Assembly: GCF_030285665.1 (NCBI RefSeq)
Contig: NZ_CP127295.1
Span: 2,604,001 to 2,668,000 of the forward strand
Source of the DNA: Amycolatopsis mongoliensis
GTDB taxonomy: Bacteria > Actinomycetota > Actinomycetes > Mycobacteriales > Pseudonocardiaceae
DNA: 64,000 nucleotides
Reading direction: 5' to 3'
The notes under the pieces are model-generated. The model saw only the letters and a list, made by a program, of their open reading frames with translations, was not told the DNA's origin and did not search any database. Of the stretch, positions 1-10,140 are shown piece after piece. Within the stretch, counting starts at the first letter, position 1. Every line of letters starts with the position of its first letter. A program made the position numbers and the translations under genes.

Positions 1-83
1 GTGGTGGCGGGGAGGACGACGACCAGCACCGGGGCGAGCAGGACACCGGCAGCGGCCGCGAAGAGCTTTCTGTTCCAGGTCAT
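1..83 (-). CDS. Secreted protein, N-terminal fragment (runs off left edge)
   Basis: Only the first 27 or so codons are inside the window. They begin MTWNRKLFAAAAGVLLAPVL and continue with a hydrophobic run, which is a typical Sec signal peptide: a positive start (R, K), an Ala/Leu/Val core, and no mature domain visible. A GAGGAG ribosome binding site lies 7 bases before the ATG. The mature product cannot be named from what is visible. A perfect 12-bp DasR-type dre core at 151-162 lies upstream, so I infer that the gene belongs to the chitin/GlcNAc regulon and may encode a chitinase, chitin-binding oxygenase or similar secreted protein. Confidence 0.7.
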   Translation of the reverse strand, partial: MTWNRKLFAAAAGVLLAPVLVVVLPAT

Positions 84-150
84 TTCGGCTCCTCGAGGGG
101 GAACAGCGTTGTTCCGGAGGGAGGACGAACGAGCACATCCGGGGAAGATG

Positions 151-162
151 TGGTCTAGACCA
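151..162. promoter_or_regulatory. DasR-type dre operator
   Basis: TGGTCTAGACCA is a perfect 12-bp palindrome matching the core of the known DasR site (ACTGGTCTAGACCAGT). It lies 68 bp upstream of the start codon of the left-edge secreted protein, in the promoter position for the minus strand. DasR is the GntR-family GlcNAc-6-P sensor of actinomycetes. The other neighbour (dienelactone hydrolase) is on the same strand and ends at 229, so the site can only serve the left-edge gene. Confidence 0.75.
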
Positions 163-228
163 TAAGATGATTCGGGCACAACGGTCAACGAACTACCGCC
201 GTTCGGCGAAAACGCTCGCCCGCTCGGC

Positions 229-945
229 TCAGTGCGAAGGTCGGGCCGGTTGCCGCAGGTGTTCGCCGAAGAACGACGTCACCCGGCGCCACGCGTCCTC
301 GGACGCCTCGTGGTGGTAGGTGAACCCGACGACCTTGAGCAGCAGGTTCAGCGGTGCCGCGACCTCGATCTTGTTGGCGAACCCGTGGCTCGCACCGTCG
401 TACTCCTTGACGTCGTGCGGGATTTCACGCTCGGTGAGCGCCGTCTCGAGCTTCGCCGCCGCGCCGCGCAGCGAGAAGTCCTTCTTGCCGAAGCTCGCGA
501 CGATCGGGCACGCCTCGTCGAGCACCGACAGGTTCTTCGGCAGCTGTCCGTAGTACGGCGCCGACGCCTCGAAACCGCGTGACGCCGCGACGAGCGCGAA
601 GCCGCCGCCCATGCAGAACCCGGCGATGCCGACCCGGCCCGAGCAGTCCGCACGGCCGGCCAGGAGCGCGCGCGACGCCTCGATGTCGTCGAACGCCCGG
701 CCCTGGTTCGCGAACATGTCGGAGAACACGCGGCGTACGCACCGGCGCATGCCACCGCGCGAGTACAGGTCGGGGCTGAGCGCGAGGTAACCCTCGGCGG
801 CGAAGCGGTCGGTGATGTTCTTCGTGTCCTGGCTCAGCCCGAACGCGTCGTGGATGAGCACCACGCCCGGGTGCGGTCCCTCGCCCGCGGGCTCCGCCAG
901 GTAGCCGCCGATGGTCCCGTCCGTAACCGGAATAGTCATCTCCAT
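229..945 (-). CDS. Dienelactone hydrolase family protein
   Basis: A 238-aa alpha/beta-hydrolase of the dienelactone hydrolase family, which normally uses a Cys-Asp-His triad. The nucleophile motif GFCMGGG places the Cys at about residue 111. The acid is probably the Asp of KKDFSLRG and the base the His of GASHGFAN near the C-terminus. The oxyanion region VLIHDAFGL is present near residue 29. Length fits the family (about 230-250 aa). There is no signal peptide, so it is cytoplasmic. The start could be Met1 (945) or Met3 (939). Substrate is unknown. It stands alone, 53 bp downstream of the first globin-reductase gene, and could be co-transcribed with it. Confidence 0.85.
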   Translation of the reverse strand: MEMTIPVTDGTIGGYLAEPAGEGPHPGVVLIHDAFGLSQDTKNITDRFAAEGYLALSPDLYSRGGMRRCVRRVFSDMFANQGRAFDDIEASRALLAGRADCSGRVGIAGFCMGGGFALVAASRGFEASAPYYGQLPKNLSVLDEACPIVASFGKKDFSLRGAAAKLETALTEREIPHDVKEYDGASHGFANKIEVAAPLNLLLKVVGFTYHHEASEDAWRRVTSFFGEHLRQPARPSH

Positions 946-998
946 ATCGGTGAAGATAGCGAGAATCCGGCTGGTGCGCGCGGGCCGCTGAGAGTTCC

Positions 999-2174
999 TC
1001 AGTCCAGGGTGAACGGGTCGAAACGGATTTGCTCGAGCTCGACGCCGACGCTCAGCAGCTTCGCGATCGTCGCCCGGATCATCGGGGGTGAGCCGGCGAC
1101 GAGGATGTCGTGGTCCTTCCAGGAACTGCGCTGGGTCACCGCGTGGGCGAGCGTGCCGCGGTCGCCGCCCGGTATCGCTCCTTCCTCGGTCACCGGGGTG
1201 ACCGTCAGCCACTTCGAAACCGCGGTCAGCCGCCGGAGGTCGTCCAGCGCGTACAGGTCCTCGGGTCTTCTGCCGCCGAAGAACAGGTGCACCGGGGGGT
1301 TGCGCTTCCAGTGCGCCAGATCGTCGAGGATCGAGACGAACGGGGTCACCCCGGTCCCGCCGGCGATCATCAGCAGCCGCTTCCTGGTGGCGGTCGGGCG
1401 CACGTTGAGCGTGCCCATCGCCGGTCCGAGCCGCCAGGTGTCCCCCGGCTTGGTGTGGTTGACGATGGCGCCGCTGACCCAGCCGCCGGGCACCGTGCGC
1501 ACGTGGAACGTCATCTGGCCGTCGCCGCGCGGCGCGGTCGCCGGGGAGAGGTAGCGCCACATCCGTGGCCGCTGCGGGACCTCCACGCTCACGTAGCTGC
1601 CCGCGCGAAAGGGCAGCAGCCCTTCGGTCTGCACCCGCACCATCGCGACGTCCCGGGACAGCTTGCGGTGGTCGAGCACCCGCGCCGTCCACGACGCCGG
1701 CCCGGTCTCCGCCTGCGCGGCCTCGCGCATGGTCTTGGCGATGAGTCCGTAAGCCGTCGTCCACGCGCTCTCCACCTCGGGCGTCCACTTCTGCTTGAGG
1801 AACCGCTTCAGCGCGGACAGCAGCGCGATGCCGACGGCGTCGTAGTGGCGGGAGACGACGGCGAACTTGCGGTGGTCACGGCCCAGTTGCGCGAGGAAGG
1901 TGGTGAGCTCGTCGGGCCGGTCGACCATCTGCACCACGTACACGATGGCGCGCAGCAGGCGGCTGCGCTGGTTCGCCATGGAGACCGGGAACAGGTCGCG
2001 GCAATCCGGTGCGACCACGAACAACGCTCCGTAGAAGTACTGCGCCAGTTCGTCGGCTTTCGGTTCGATCTCCGCAAAACTTTCACGAATCAGCCGGGCC
2101 AGTTCGCGACCTTCCACGGCCGAAACGGGAACGGTCTGGGGCGGCGCGGAGATCTTCAGTGATTCAGCACTCAT
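999..2174 (-). CDS. Globin-reductase fusion, type II flavohemoglobin-like (copy 1)
   Basis: A 391-aa protein with an N-terminal globin domain (about 20-150), then FAD-binding and NAD(P)H-binding ferredoxin-reductase domains. Aligning by eye with E. coli Hmp, the proximal heme His is His101 in GRDHRKF and the distal B10 Tyr is Tyr48 in QYFYGALF. The FAD motif reads RYLSPA rather than the usual RxYS, the NAD motif is AGGTGVTP, and the usual CGP near the end is SGSP. Length and these changes match the actinobacterial type II flavohemoglobins such as M. tuberculosis Rv0385, for which NO dioxygenase activity is doubtful and an electron-transfer or D-lactate-related role has been proposed. The 2455-3630 gene is a full-length tandem paralogue. 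Confidence 0.85.
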   Translation of the reverse strand: MSAESLKISAPPQTVPVSAVEGRELARLIRESFAEIEPKADELAQYFYGALFVVAPDCRDLFPVSMANQRSRLLRAIVYVVQMVDRPDELTTFLAQLGRDHRKFAVVSRHYDAVGIALLSALKRFLKQKWTPEVESAWTTAYGLIAKTMREAAQAETGPASWTARVLDHRKLSRDVAMVRVQTEGLLPFRAGSYVSVEVPQRPRMWRYLSPATAPRGDGQMTFHVRTVPGGWVSGAIVNHTKPGDTWRLGPAMGTLNVRPTATRKRLLMIAGGTGVTPFVSILDDLAHWKRNPPVHLFFGGRRPEDLYALDDLRRLTAVSKWLTVTPVTEEGAIPGGDRGTLAHAVTQRSSWKDHDILVAGSPPMIRATIAKLLSVGVELEQIRFDPFTLD

Positions 2175-2342
2175 CGGGAACGGTAATCTCCAGTCGTGCA
2201 AAAGGGTTTTGCGACGTGCATGCGGCGTCGCTGTGGCGGTGCCGCCCCCGAGGGTTCCCGACTGTATGCGAATTCCCGTGCAGATGCGCGCGATTCCGCA
2301 TGGTCCGCTCGAACGGAGCAATTCAGCCACGCCGGGTCAACC

Positions 2343-2396
2343 CCGTCTGTCGCTGCGTAAAAACGATCACCCAGACGGTTTACGCAACTCGCGTAA
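2343..2396. promoter_or_regulatory. Nested dyad between the two globin genes
   Basis: The 280-bp gap between the paralogues holds TTACGC-AACTC-GCGTAA (2380-2396), a perfect 6-bp inverted repeat. It also holds a wider pair, CCGTCTG (2343-2349) with CAGACGG (2372-2378), and a further TGCGTAA half-site at 2354-2360. They lie 170-220 bp upstream of copy 1, in its promoter region. This suggests copy 1 has its own regulated promoter instead of being read through from copy 2. The regulator is not identified. Confidence 0.4.
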
Positions 2397-2454
2397 CAAT
2401 TCCCACTGTTCGTTCGATTCGTGCACCGGGCCGCTGTGCCCGCAATTGGAGGTG

Positions 2455-3630
2455 CTAGTCGATCGTGAACGGGTCGTACTGGATCTGGTCCAGCGCGCTG
2501 CCCGCGACCAGCATGCGCGACACCGTCGCGCGGATCATCGCCGGCGAGCCGGACACGAGGATGTCGTGGTCCGGCCAGGCGCCGTACCGCGTGATCGCCT
2601 CGGCCAGGGTGCCCTGCTCGAACCCGGGGACGTCGCCGCCGCGCTCCACCACCGGCGTCACGCTCAGCCAGGGGTTGACGGACGCGAGGGCACGCAGTTC
2701 CTCGAGGTCGTAGAGGTCTTCCCGGGCCGGTCCGCCGTAGAACAGGCGCGTCTTCGGGTTCTCGCCCCACAGCGCGAGGTGGTCGAGGATCGACCGCAGT
2801 GGCGCGATGCCCGTCCCGCCCGCGACCATCAGCACACCCCGTGACGATTCGCGATTGACCGTCATCCGGCCGAGTGGCGGGCCGAGCCGCCAGACGTCCC
2901 CGGGCTGGGTGTGGCTGACTATCGCCCTGGACACCCAGCCGCCTTCGATCGCGCGGACGTGGAACTCGATGCCGCCGTCCTCGCGCGGTGCGTTCGCCGG
3001 CGAGAGGTAGCGCCACAGCCGCGGCCGCTGCGGGACTTCGACGCTCACGTACTGGCCGGGGTGGTAGGGCACGGGCTGGTCGGGTACCAGCCGCACCAGG
3101 GCGAGGTCCCAGGTCAGCCGCCGGTGCTCGACCACGGTCGCCTGCCACGACGGCGGGTTCGTGTCCGACGCGGCCGCGTCCTGCATGGCCCGCGCGGCGA
3201 TGGTGAACGCCTCGGCCCAGGCCCGTTCGACCTCGGGGGTCCACTCCGGGCCGAGGTGGTTCTTGAGCGACGCCAGCAGCGCGGTACCGACGGCCTCGTA
3301 GTGCCGGGGCACCACGCCGAACTTCCGGTGGTCGCGGCCCAGCTGCCGCAAGAACGGCGCGAGGTCGTCGGGCCGGTCCACCATCTGCACGATGTGCACC
3401 AGCGCGCGCACCAGCCGGCCGCGCTGGATCTCCATGTTGATCGGGAAGAAGTCGCGCGTGGTCGGCGCGAGGGTGAACAGCATCCCGTAGAAGAACTGGG
3501 AGATCTCCGCGATGTACGGCTCGGACTTCGCCCAGCTGTCCCGGATGAGCTGCACCATCGCCGCGACGGCCGCGGGGGCTTCACGCGGGGCCGAGGACCT
3601 GGGGAACGGGCTGATCGAATCGGCTGTCAT
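2455..3630 (-). CDS. Globin-reductase fusion, type II flavohemoglobin-like (copy 2)
   Basis: A 391-aa paralogue of the 999-2174 product, with the same length and order: globin (about 20-150), FAD domain, NAD(P)H domain. The proximal His is His101 (GRDHRKF) and the B10 Tyr is Tyr48 (QFFYGMLF). The FAD site again reads RYLSPA, the NAD site is AGGTGIAP, and SGSP replaces CGP. The two proteins align without obvious gaps from about residue 28 to the end and finish DPFTLD/DPFTID, so they arose by tandem duplication. The MarR regulator at 3953 is divergent, with its operator in the shared 322-bp gap. The enzyme probably reduces heme-bound ligands or oxidises an organic substrate with NAD(P)H, but the substrate is unknown. 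Confidence 0.85.
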   Translation of the reverse strand: MTADSISPFPRSSAPREAPAAVAAMVQLIRDSWAKSEPYIAEISQFFYGMLFTLAPTTRDFFPINMEIQRGRLVRALVHIVQMVDRPDDLAPFLRQLGRDHRKFGVVPRHYEAVGTALLASLKNHLGPEWTPEVERAWAEAFTIAARAMQDAAASDTNPPSWQATVVEHRRLTWDLALVRLVPDQPVPYHPGQYVSVEVPQRPRLWRYLSPANAPREDGGIEFHVRAIEGGWVSRAIVSHTQPGDVWRLGPPLGRMTVNRESSRGVLMVAGGTGIAPLRSILDHLALWGENPKTRLFYGGPAREDLYDLEELRALASVNPWLSVTPVVERGGDVPGFEQGTLAEAITRYGAWPDHDILVSGSPAMIRATVSRMLVAGSALDQIQYDPFTID

Positions 3631-3952
3631 GGGCAGGAGTTCGCTGGTCGGGGACGGTGGGGCGGCAACACCCGGTCATTCACCGCCGGCTCGGGCGCGG
3701 AGACGGCATTTCCGCTCACGGCCGCCTCCTGGGTCCATCGCCACTGCATCCACCTCGTCGCTCGTCCGGGCCGCCGCGCGGCCCGTCCGCAGGGTAGCCG
3801 CCGGGCAGCCTTTTGCCCGCATTGTTGCTCCGACCGGGTGTATTACCGCCGGCTCCGGCGTGGGCGACCTCACCGGGGTGATCCTTGCTCGCGCAAGCGA
3901 TCGGCAATAAACTTGTATTACACAAGTAATGGCCGTGGCAGGAGGGGTCCCG
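3631..3952. other. Divergent intergenic region, globin copy 2 / MarR
   Basis: These 322 bases lie between the divergent starts of globin copy 2 and the MarR gene. The only strong structure I see is the nested palindrome at 3911-3930 beside the MarR start. The rest is GC-rich, with short frames on both strands that have no coding character. No terminator or RNA gene is apparent. Confidence 0.6.
3911..3930. promoter_or_regulatory. MarR-type operator (nested palindrome)
   Basis: Two overlapping perfect inverted repeats: ACTTGT-attac-ACAAGT (3911-3927) and ATTAC-acaa-GTAAT (3917-3930). AT-rich nested dyads next to a marR start are the usual autoregulatory arrangement. The element ends 22 bp before the chosen MarR start and lies in the divergent region, so it could control both MarR and globin copy 2. 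Confidence 0.6.
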
Positions 3953-4438
3953 ATGGGCTTCGACGACACCGACGACGACGTCCGGGTCGAGCTCATGCGC
4001 GAGCTGAAGACCGCGTCGCAGCTCCAGCACGCCTGGGTCATGCAGGCCTGGCAGGACCAGCCGGGGTTGCACCCGGCGGCCGCGATGCTGCTGTCGGACC
4101 TCGCGAAGAACGGCGAAGCCAGGCCGTCCGAGCTGGCCAAGCGCCGGTTCGTCGACCTGTCGGTGGTCAGCAGGCAGATCACGCAGCTGTCCGCCGCCGG
4201 GCTGGTCGACCGCCGTCCCGCGCCCGAAGACGGCCGCGCGTCCCTGGTGAGCGTGTCCGAAAAGGGCCGGGCCGAGCTCGCCCGCTGGCGGGCCAACTAC
4301 CTGGAGTTCATGGAGACGGCCCTCGGGGGCTGGGACGACGAGCGCGTCACCGACCTCACCGCCCGGCTCGCCGAAATGAACACCGACCTCCGCCGCGCCC
4401 TCGGCAGTACCGCCTGCCTGGCCGACACGGCCAAGTGA
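3953..4438 (+). CDS. MarR-family transcriptional regulator
   Basis: A 161-aa winged-helix regulator. The HTH runs through LLSDLAKNGEARPSELAKRR and SVVSRQITQLSAAGLV, followed by the wing RPAPEDGRASLVSVSEKG with the conserved DGR (wing Asp-Arg). Flanking helices provide the dimer interface, and the length is normal for MarR. I chose the ATG at 3953 because GGAGGGG at 3941-3947 is spaced correctly before it. An ATG at 3929 has no ribosome binding site and lies inside the operator palindrome. It is divergent from globin copy 2 and upstream of an MFS exporter, the classical surroundings of a MarR regulator that senses small phenolic or toxic compounds. The ligand is unknown. Confidence 0.9.
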   Translation: MGFDDTDDDVRVELMRELKTASQLQHAWVMQAWQDQPGLHPAAAMLLSDLAKNGEARPSELAKRRFVDLSVVSRQITQLSAAGLVDRRPAPEDGRASLVSVSEKGRAELARWRANYLEFMETALGGWDDERVTDLTARLAEMNTDLRRALGSTACLADTAK

Positions 4439-4476
4439 CACACGGCCGCGCCGGTGACACCGGCAGTGGCATTTTG

Positions 4477-4488
4477 CATTCCGGAATG
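4477..4488. promoter_or_regulatory. Palindrome upstream of MFS gene
   Basis: CATTCCGGAATG is a perfect 12-bp palindrome in the 100-bp gap between the MarR gene and the MFS gene, 50 bp before the GTG start. A second dyad, CCGGTG-A-CACCGG (4451-4463), lies just before it and may be a weak terminator for the MarR gene. The sequence differs from the MarR operator at 3911, so a separate regulator is possible. Confidence 0.35.
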
Positions 4489-4538
4489 TGTCCGTTCGGG
4501 CCTGACTTGGCGGCGTGCCACCGGGTTAACTTCGGTAG

Positions 4539-5726
4539 GTGACGCGTAGCCGGGTCGCACTGCTGTGCGCGCTGGGGATCGACAACTTCGGCTCAGGTCT
4601 GTTCCTCCCGTTGGCGCTGGTCTACGTGACGCAGGTGGTCGGCGTGCCGCTCGCGATGGCGGGCACGGCCGTCACGCTCGGTACCGTCGGCGGCCTCGTC
4701 GTCCCGCCGCTGGCCGGCCGCCTCGTGGACCGCGTCGGGCCGCGGGTCGTGGTCATCGGGGCCCAGCTGCTGCAGGCCGCCGGTGCGGGCGCGTACCTGC
4801 TGGCGGACGGCGCGGGCACGGTCGTGGTCGCCGCGGTCCTGCTCGCCACCGGGCAGCAGCTGTTCTACAGCTCCCTGTTCGTGCTCATCGCCGACGTCGC
4901 GGGCGACGTCCCGAAGGACCGGCCGTTCGCCGAGGTGGGGATGGTGCGGGCCGCCTGCTTCGGTCTCGGCGGGCTCGTCGCGGGCGCGCTGCTGACCTGG
5001 CTCGGCTCGACCGGCTACCGGATCGCGCTCTTCCTGGACGTCGTGACGTTCTTCGCGGCCGCGTCGATCCTCGCCTCGTTCGTCCACCTCACGCGGCCGC
5101 GCAGGCAGCACGGCGAACGCTCGGCCAAGGTGCTCCGCGACCGGCCGTACCTCGCCTTGATCCTTTTCAGCGGGCTCTTCGGGCTTTCGCTCGACTTCTT
5201 CCTCATCGGCACGCCGGTGTTCGTGATCGACCGGCTGCACGGCCCGGCGTGGCTGCCCGGCGCGATCCTCGCGCTGCTGACCGTGCTGACCAGCGTCGGC
5301 GGGACGCTCGCGCTGCGGCTCACCGCGCGGCTGACCCGGATCACCGCGATGCGCGCCGGCTCGGCGTTGTTCGCCGCGTGGTGCTTGGTCAGTCTCGGCG
5401 TGCTGCTCGTGCCCAGCGGCTGGCGGGTGGCGTACCTGCTGGTCTCGACGCTGGTGTTCGCCGCCGGCGACCTGGTCTTCGGTCCGCGTTCGGGTGCTCT
5501 GGCCGAAGCCGCGGCACCTCCGGTCGCCCGCGGACGTTATCTCGCTGCGTACCAGTACGCGTTCACCGTGGCGCAGGTGCTCGCGCCCGCGGTCGTCGCG
5601 TTGTTTTCGGTCGCCGACTGGTTACCCTGGGTGCTGGTCGGGACGTGCGCCGGCCTCGCCGTGGCCGGGCTCGGCACGCTGGGCCACCGGTTGCCGGCGG
5701 GTGCTGTCGCACCTGGTCAGAGTTGA
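4539..5726 (+). CDS. MFS transporter (DHA1-like)
   Basis: A 395-aa polytopic membrane protein with about 12 hydrophobic helices in two halves separated by a basic loop (TRPRRQHGERSAKVLRDRPY, near residue 187). The signature GRLVDRVGPR after the second helix is the MFS loop 2-3 motif (GxLaDrxGxr). It is likely a proton-coupled exporter of small molecules. The start is a GTG; no strong Shine-Dalgarno is visible, so translation may be leaderless or start slightly downstream. It follows the MarR gene on the same strand by 100 bp. Its stop codon lies inside the clpB HAIR element. Confidence 0.85.
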   Translation: MTRSRVALLCALGIDNFGSGLFLPLALVYVTQVVGVPLAMAGTAVTLGTVGGLVVPPLAGRLVDRVGPRVVVIGAQLLQAAGAGAYLLADGAGTVVVAAVLLATGQQLFYSSLFVLIADVAGDVPKDRPFAEVGMVRAACFGLGGLVAGALLTWLGSTGYRIALFLDVVTFFAAASILASFVHLTRPRRQHGERSAKVLRDRPYLALILFSGLFGLSLDFFLIGTPVFVIDRLHGPAWLPGAILALLTVLTSVGGTLALRLTARLTRITAMRAGSALFAAWCLVSLGVLLVPSGWRVAYLLVSTLVFAAGDLVFGPRSGALAEAAAPPVARGRYLAAYQYAFTVAQVLAPAVVALFSVADWLPWVLVGTCAGLAVAGLGTLGHRLPAGAVAPGQS

Positions 5727-5742
5727 GCGGAACAGACTCAAG
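5722..5742 (+). promoter_or_regulatory. HAIR element (HspR operator) of clpB
   Basis: GTTGAGC-N7-ACTCAAG matches the HspR-binding HAIR consensus CTTGAGT-N7-ACTCAAG, with a perfect right arm and five of seven bases in the left arm. The spacing is the exact 7-7-7. It lies 80 bp before clpB, as in other actinobacteria where HspR represses clpB and the dnaK operon. The left arm overlaps the TGA stop (5724-5726) of the upstream MFS gene. Confidence 0.85.
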
Positions 5743-5822
5743 TTTTCGTGCGTTAAGCATAGTGTCAGGTCTCGGTCAGGCCTGTCACCTGGACTTTTGA
5801 TGTATCGAGCATGAGGTGAGGG

Positions 5823-8417
<2,595 letters not shown>

Positions 8418-8425
8418 CCCCAAGT

Positions 8426-8480
8426 CCGTGAAGGCCTCCTTACCGGCTCTTATGGCCGGGAAGGAGGCCTTCACGGCTTT
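8426..8480 (+). terminator. clpB terminator, CCGTGAAGG-type hairpin
   Basis: 22-bp arms at 8426-8447 and 8455-8476, with one mismatch and a 7-nt loop, followed by a short T run (CTTT). It lies 9 bp after the clpB stop. The arms are nearly the same sequence as the hairpin at 32961-33013, so this is also a member of a dispersed palindromic repeat family. Confidence 0.85.
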
Positions 8481-8606
8481 CCGGCCGTCCAAAGTGGCTT
8501 CTCGTGACGATTTGTCGACCCGGGATCGGGAATTGGCCCGAACGGGCCCGGCGACACGGGTACCGGCGCTCATCTCTTCGGCGTAGCAGGCGATACCCTG
8601 CACGTC

Positions 8607-9371
8607 GTGGGTATTCCGGCGTGGATCTGGTTCGTCATCGCCGCCGTCGCGCTGGTGGCGGGGCTGGGGCTGCTCGCGGCCGACCGGGCGAAGGAGGGCT
8701 CGCGCAACCGCGAGCGAATGCGCTGGGCGCAATTGCGCGGCTGGCAGTTCGTCGAGGAGGACGAACGGCTGCCGCAGCAGTGGGCAGGCGGCGCGATCGG
8801 CTACTTCGGCGCGGACGCCGCGGTGAACGTCGTCGCGGGTTCGACCTTCACCTCCGACGGCCGCCGTCCCGTGTTCATCTTCGACATCGAGTCCGAGGGG
8901 CAGATCCCGGCGGTCGTCGTCGCGGTGCGCTGCAACAAGAAGCACCGGATCCCCATCGAGATGTGGCTGTCCAGCGTGCCGTTCCAGCGCACCGACATGC
9001 CCGAGATGCTCGGCCCGATCGGCTCGCGCTACGCCTTCGCCGACGACGCCGACGGCGCCCGCGCGGTGATCACCCAGGAGCTCGTCGACGCCGCGGACCA
9101 GCTCGGCGGCGACGTCGGCGTGGCCTGGCTCGAGAACGAGTGGGTGCTCGCCAGCGTCGTCCCGACCGCCGGGCCGTCGCGCCTCGAGCGCCTGCTGCGC
9201 GACCTGGGCGAGATCGCGGACATCGTCGACCCGTTCGACGAGGACTACGACGCGGGCCGCCACCAGGCGAGCGCGCCCATCCCGTCCAGCGGGGGCAACC
9301 CGCCCACCCCGGCCGCGGGGACGCCGGTCCAGCAGCCGCCCGCGGACCCGCCGCCGGCGCCGCAGGGCTAG
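8607..9371 (+). CDS. Membrane-anchored conserved protein of unknown function
   Basis: A 254-aa protein with a single N-terminal transmembrane helix (about 5-25, IPAWIWFVIAAVALVAGLGL), a short basic segment, a folded domain (about 35-205) with several beta-rich stretches, and a disordered Pro-rich tail (about 218-254). I do not recognise a named family. Its position between clpB and pyrE recalls M. tuberculosis Rv0383c, a conserved secreted/membrane protein, so it may be an orthologue; that is inferred from order only. The start is a GTG without an obvious ribosome binding site. Its TAG stop shares CTAG (9368-9371) with the stop of the convergent gene. Confidence 0.7.
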   Translation: MGIPAWIWFVIAAVALVAGLGLLAADRAKEGSRNRERMRWAQLRGWQFVEEDERLPQQWAGGAIGYFGADAAVNVVAGSTFTSDGRRPVFIFDIESEGQIPAVVVAVRCNKKHRIPIEMWLSSVPFQRTDMPEMLGPIGSRYAFADDADGARAVITQELVDAADQLGGDVGVAWLENEWVLASVVPTAGPSRLERLLRDLGEIADIVDPFDEDYDAGRHQASAPIPSSGGNPPTPAAGTPVQQPPADPPPAPQG

Positions 9372-10069
9372 AGGTCGAGCGCCGGCCGGTCGAGCACGCT
9401 GACCGCCGCCGACGCGAGGGTCCCGCGCACGGTGGTCGTGCCGCCCTGGACGTGGACGACGTGGTCGACGCCGAGGTCGCCGCTGATCGAGCCCGACGAC
9501 AGGCTCTGCGACGTCTTGACCAGGCCGGACGCCGGTCCCAGCTGGCCGCCCAGCTCGTGGCTCTGCTCGACGTCGAGGTCGAGGTCGCCGGCGAAGCTGC
9601 CGATGGCGTGCTGCTCGGACGCCACGCCGACCGCGCCCAGCCGGCCGAGGTCGACGGCCTGCCCGGACGACCGGCGGGCGGCGACCCCGCCCGTGAGGTC
9701 TCCCGCGAAGAGCCCGGTGTCGAGCTGCTCGGCGTTCTCGCTCAGGACGTCGACCCCGTGGGGCAGCCAGACGCCCTGGTGGGCCCGCCCGAGGACGCCC
9801 GCGCGGTCGCCGCGCGTGGCGACGGCCTCCGTGAGGTCGGACGCGAGCCGGGCGTCGCCGAGCTGCTTGGCCACGACGTCGCGGCGGCTCGCGGAGAGCG
9901 TGTCACCGTCGCTGTCGAGCGTGGTGGTGTGCCGGTGGTCGAGGGGCAGGGTGAGTTCGGCCGGGGACGCGAGCGCCGCCGCGGGGGACGCGAACAGGAG
10001 GGCCACGGGCGCCGCGCCGGCGGCGATCTTGGGCAGGTAGCCGCTCTTGCGCCTGCTGTGCTTACCCAT
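9368..10069 (-). CDS. Secreted protein with three ~37-aa repeats
   Basis: A 233-aa protein of unknown function. Residues 1-35 form a signal peptide (basic MGKHSRRK start, then an Ala-rich hydrophobic core ending ALA/SPA). The C-terminal half contains three spaced repeats anchored on LFAGDLT, SFAGDLD and SISGDLG, with periods of 38 and 36 residues. This suggests a short solenoid or beta-repeat structure. No enzymatic motif is visible. The start at 10069 is chosen for the signal peptide; a frame start at 10105 would add an implausible N-terminal extension. The gene is convergent with the membrane-anchored protein, and the two stop codons overlap in CTAG. Confidence 0.65.
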   Translation of the reverse strand: MGKHSRRKSGYLPKIAAGAAPVALLFASPAAALASPAELTLPLDHRHTTTLDSDGDTLSASRRDVVAKQLGDARLASDLTEAVATRGDRAGVLGRAHQGVWLPHGVDVLSENAEQLDTGLFAGDLTGGVAARRSSGQAVDLGRLGAVGVASEQHAIGSFAGDLDLDVEQSHELGGQLGPASGLVKTSQSLSSGSISGDLGVDHVVHVQGGTTTVRGTLASAAVSVLDRPALDL

Positions 10070-10121
10070 GATCGGGACGATAGCCCGGGCTCGAAACGGC
10101 TGCACCCGGAGGCCCTGACCT

Positions 10122-10140
10122 GTGGGTATCGTTCACCCAC
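10122..10140 (+). promoter_or_regulatory. Palindrome and -10 box abutting SDR start
   Basis: GTGGGT and ACCCAC form a perfect 6-bp inverted repeat whose right arm ends at the base before the ATG. A TATCGT hexamer at 10127-10132 could be a -10 box. With the ATG at 10141, the transcript would be leaderless and the palindrome could act as an operator over the start site. Confidence 0.4.
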
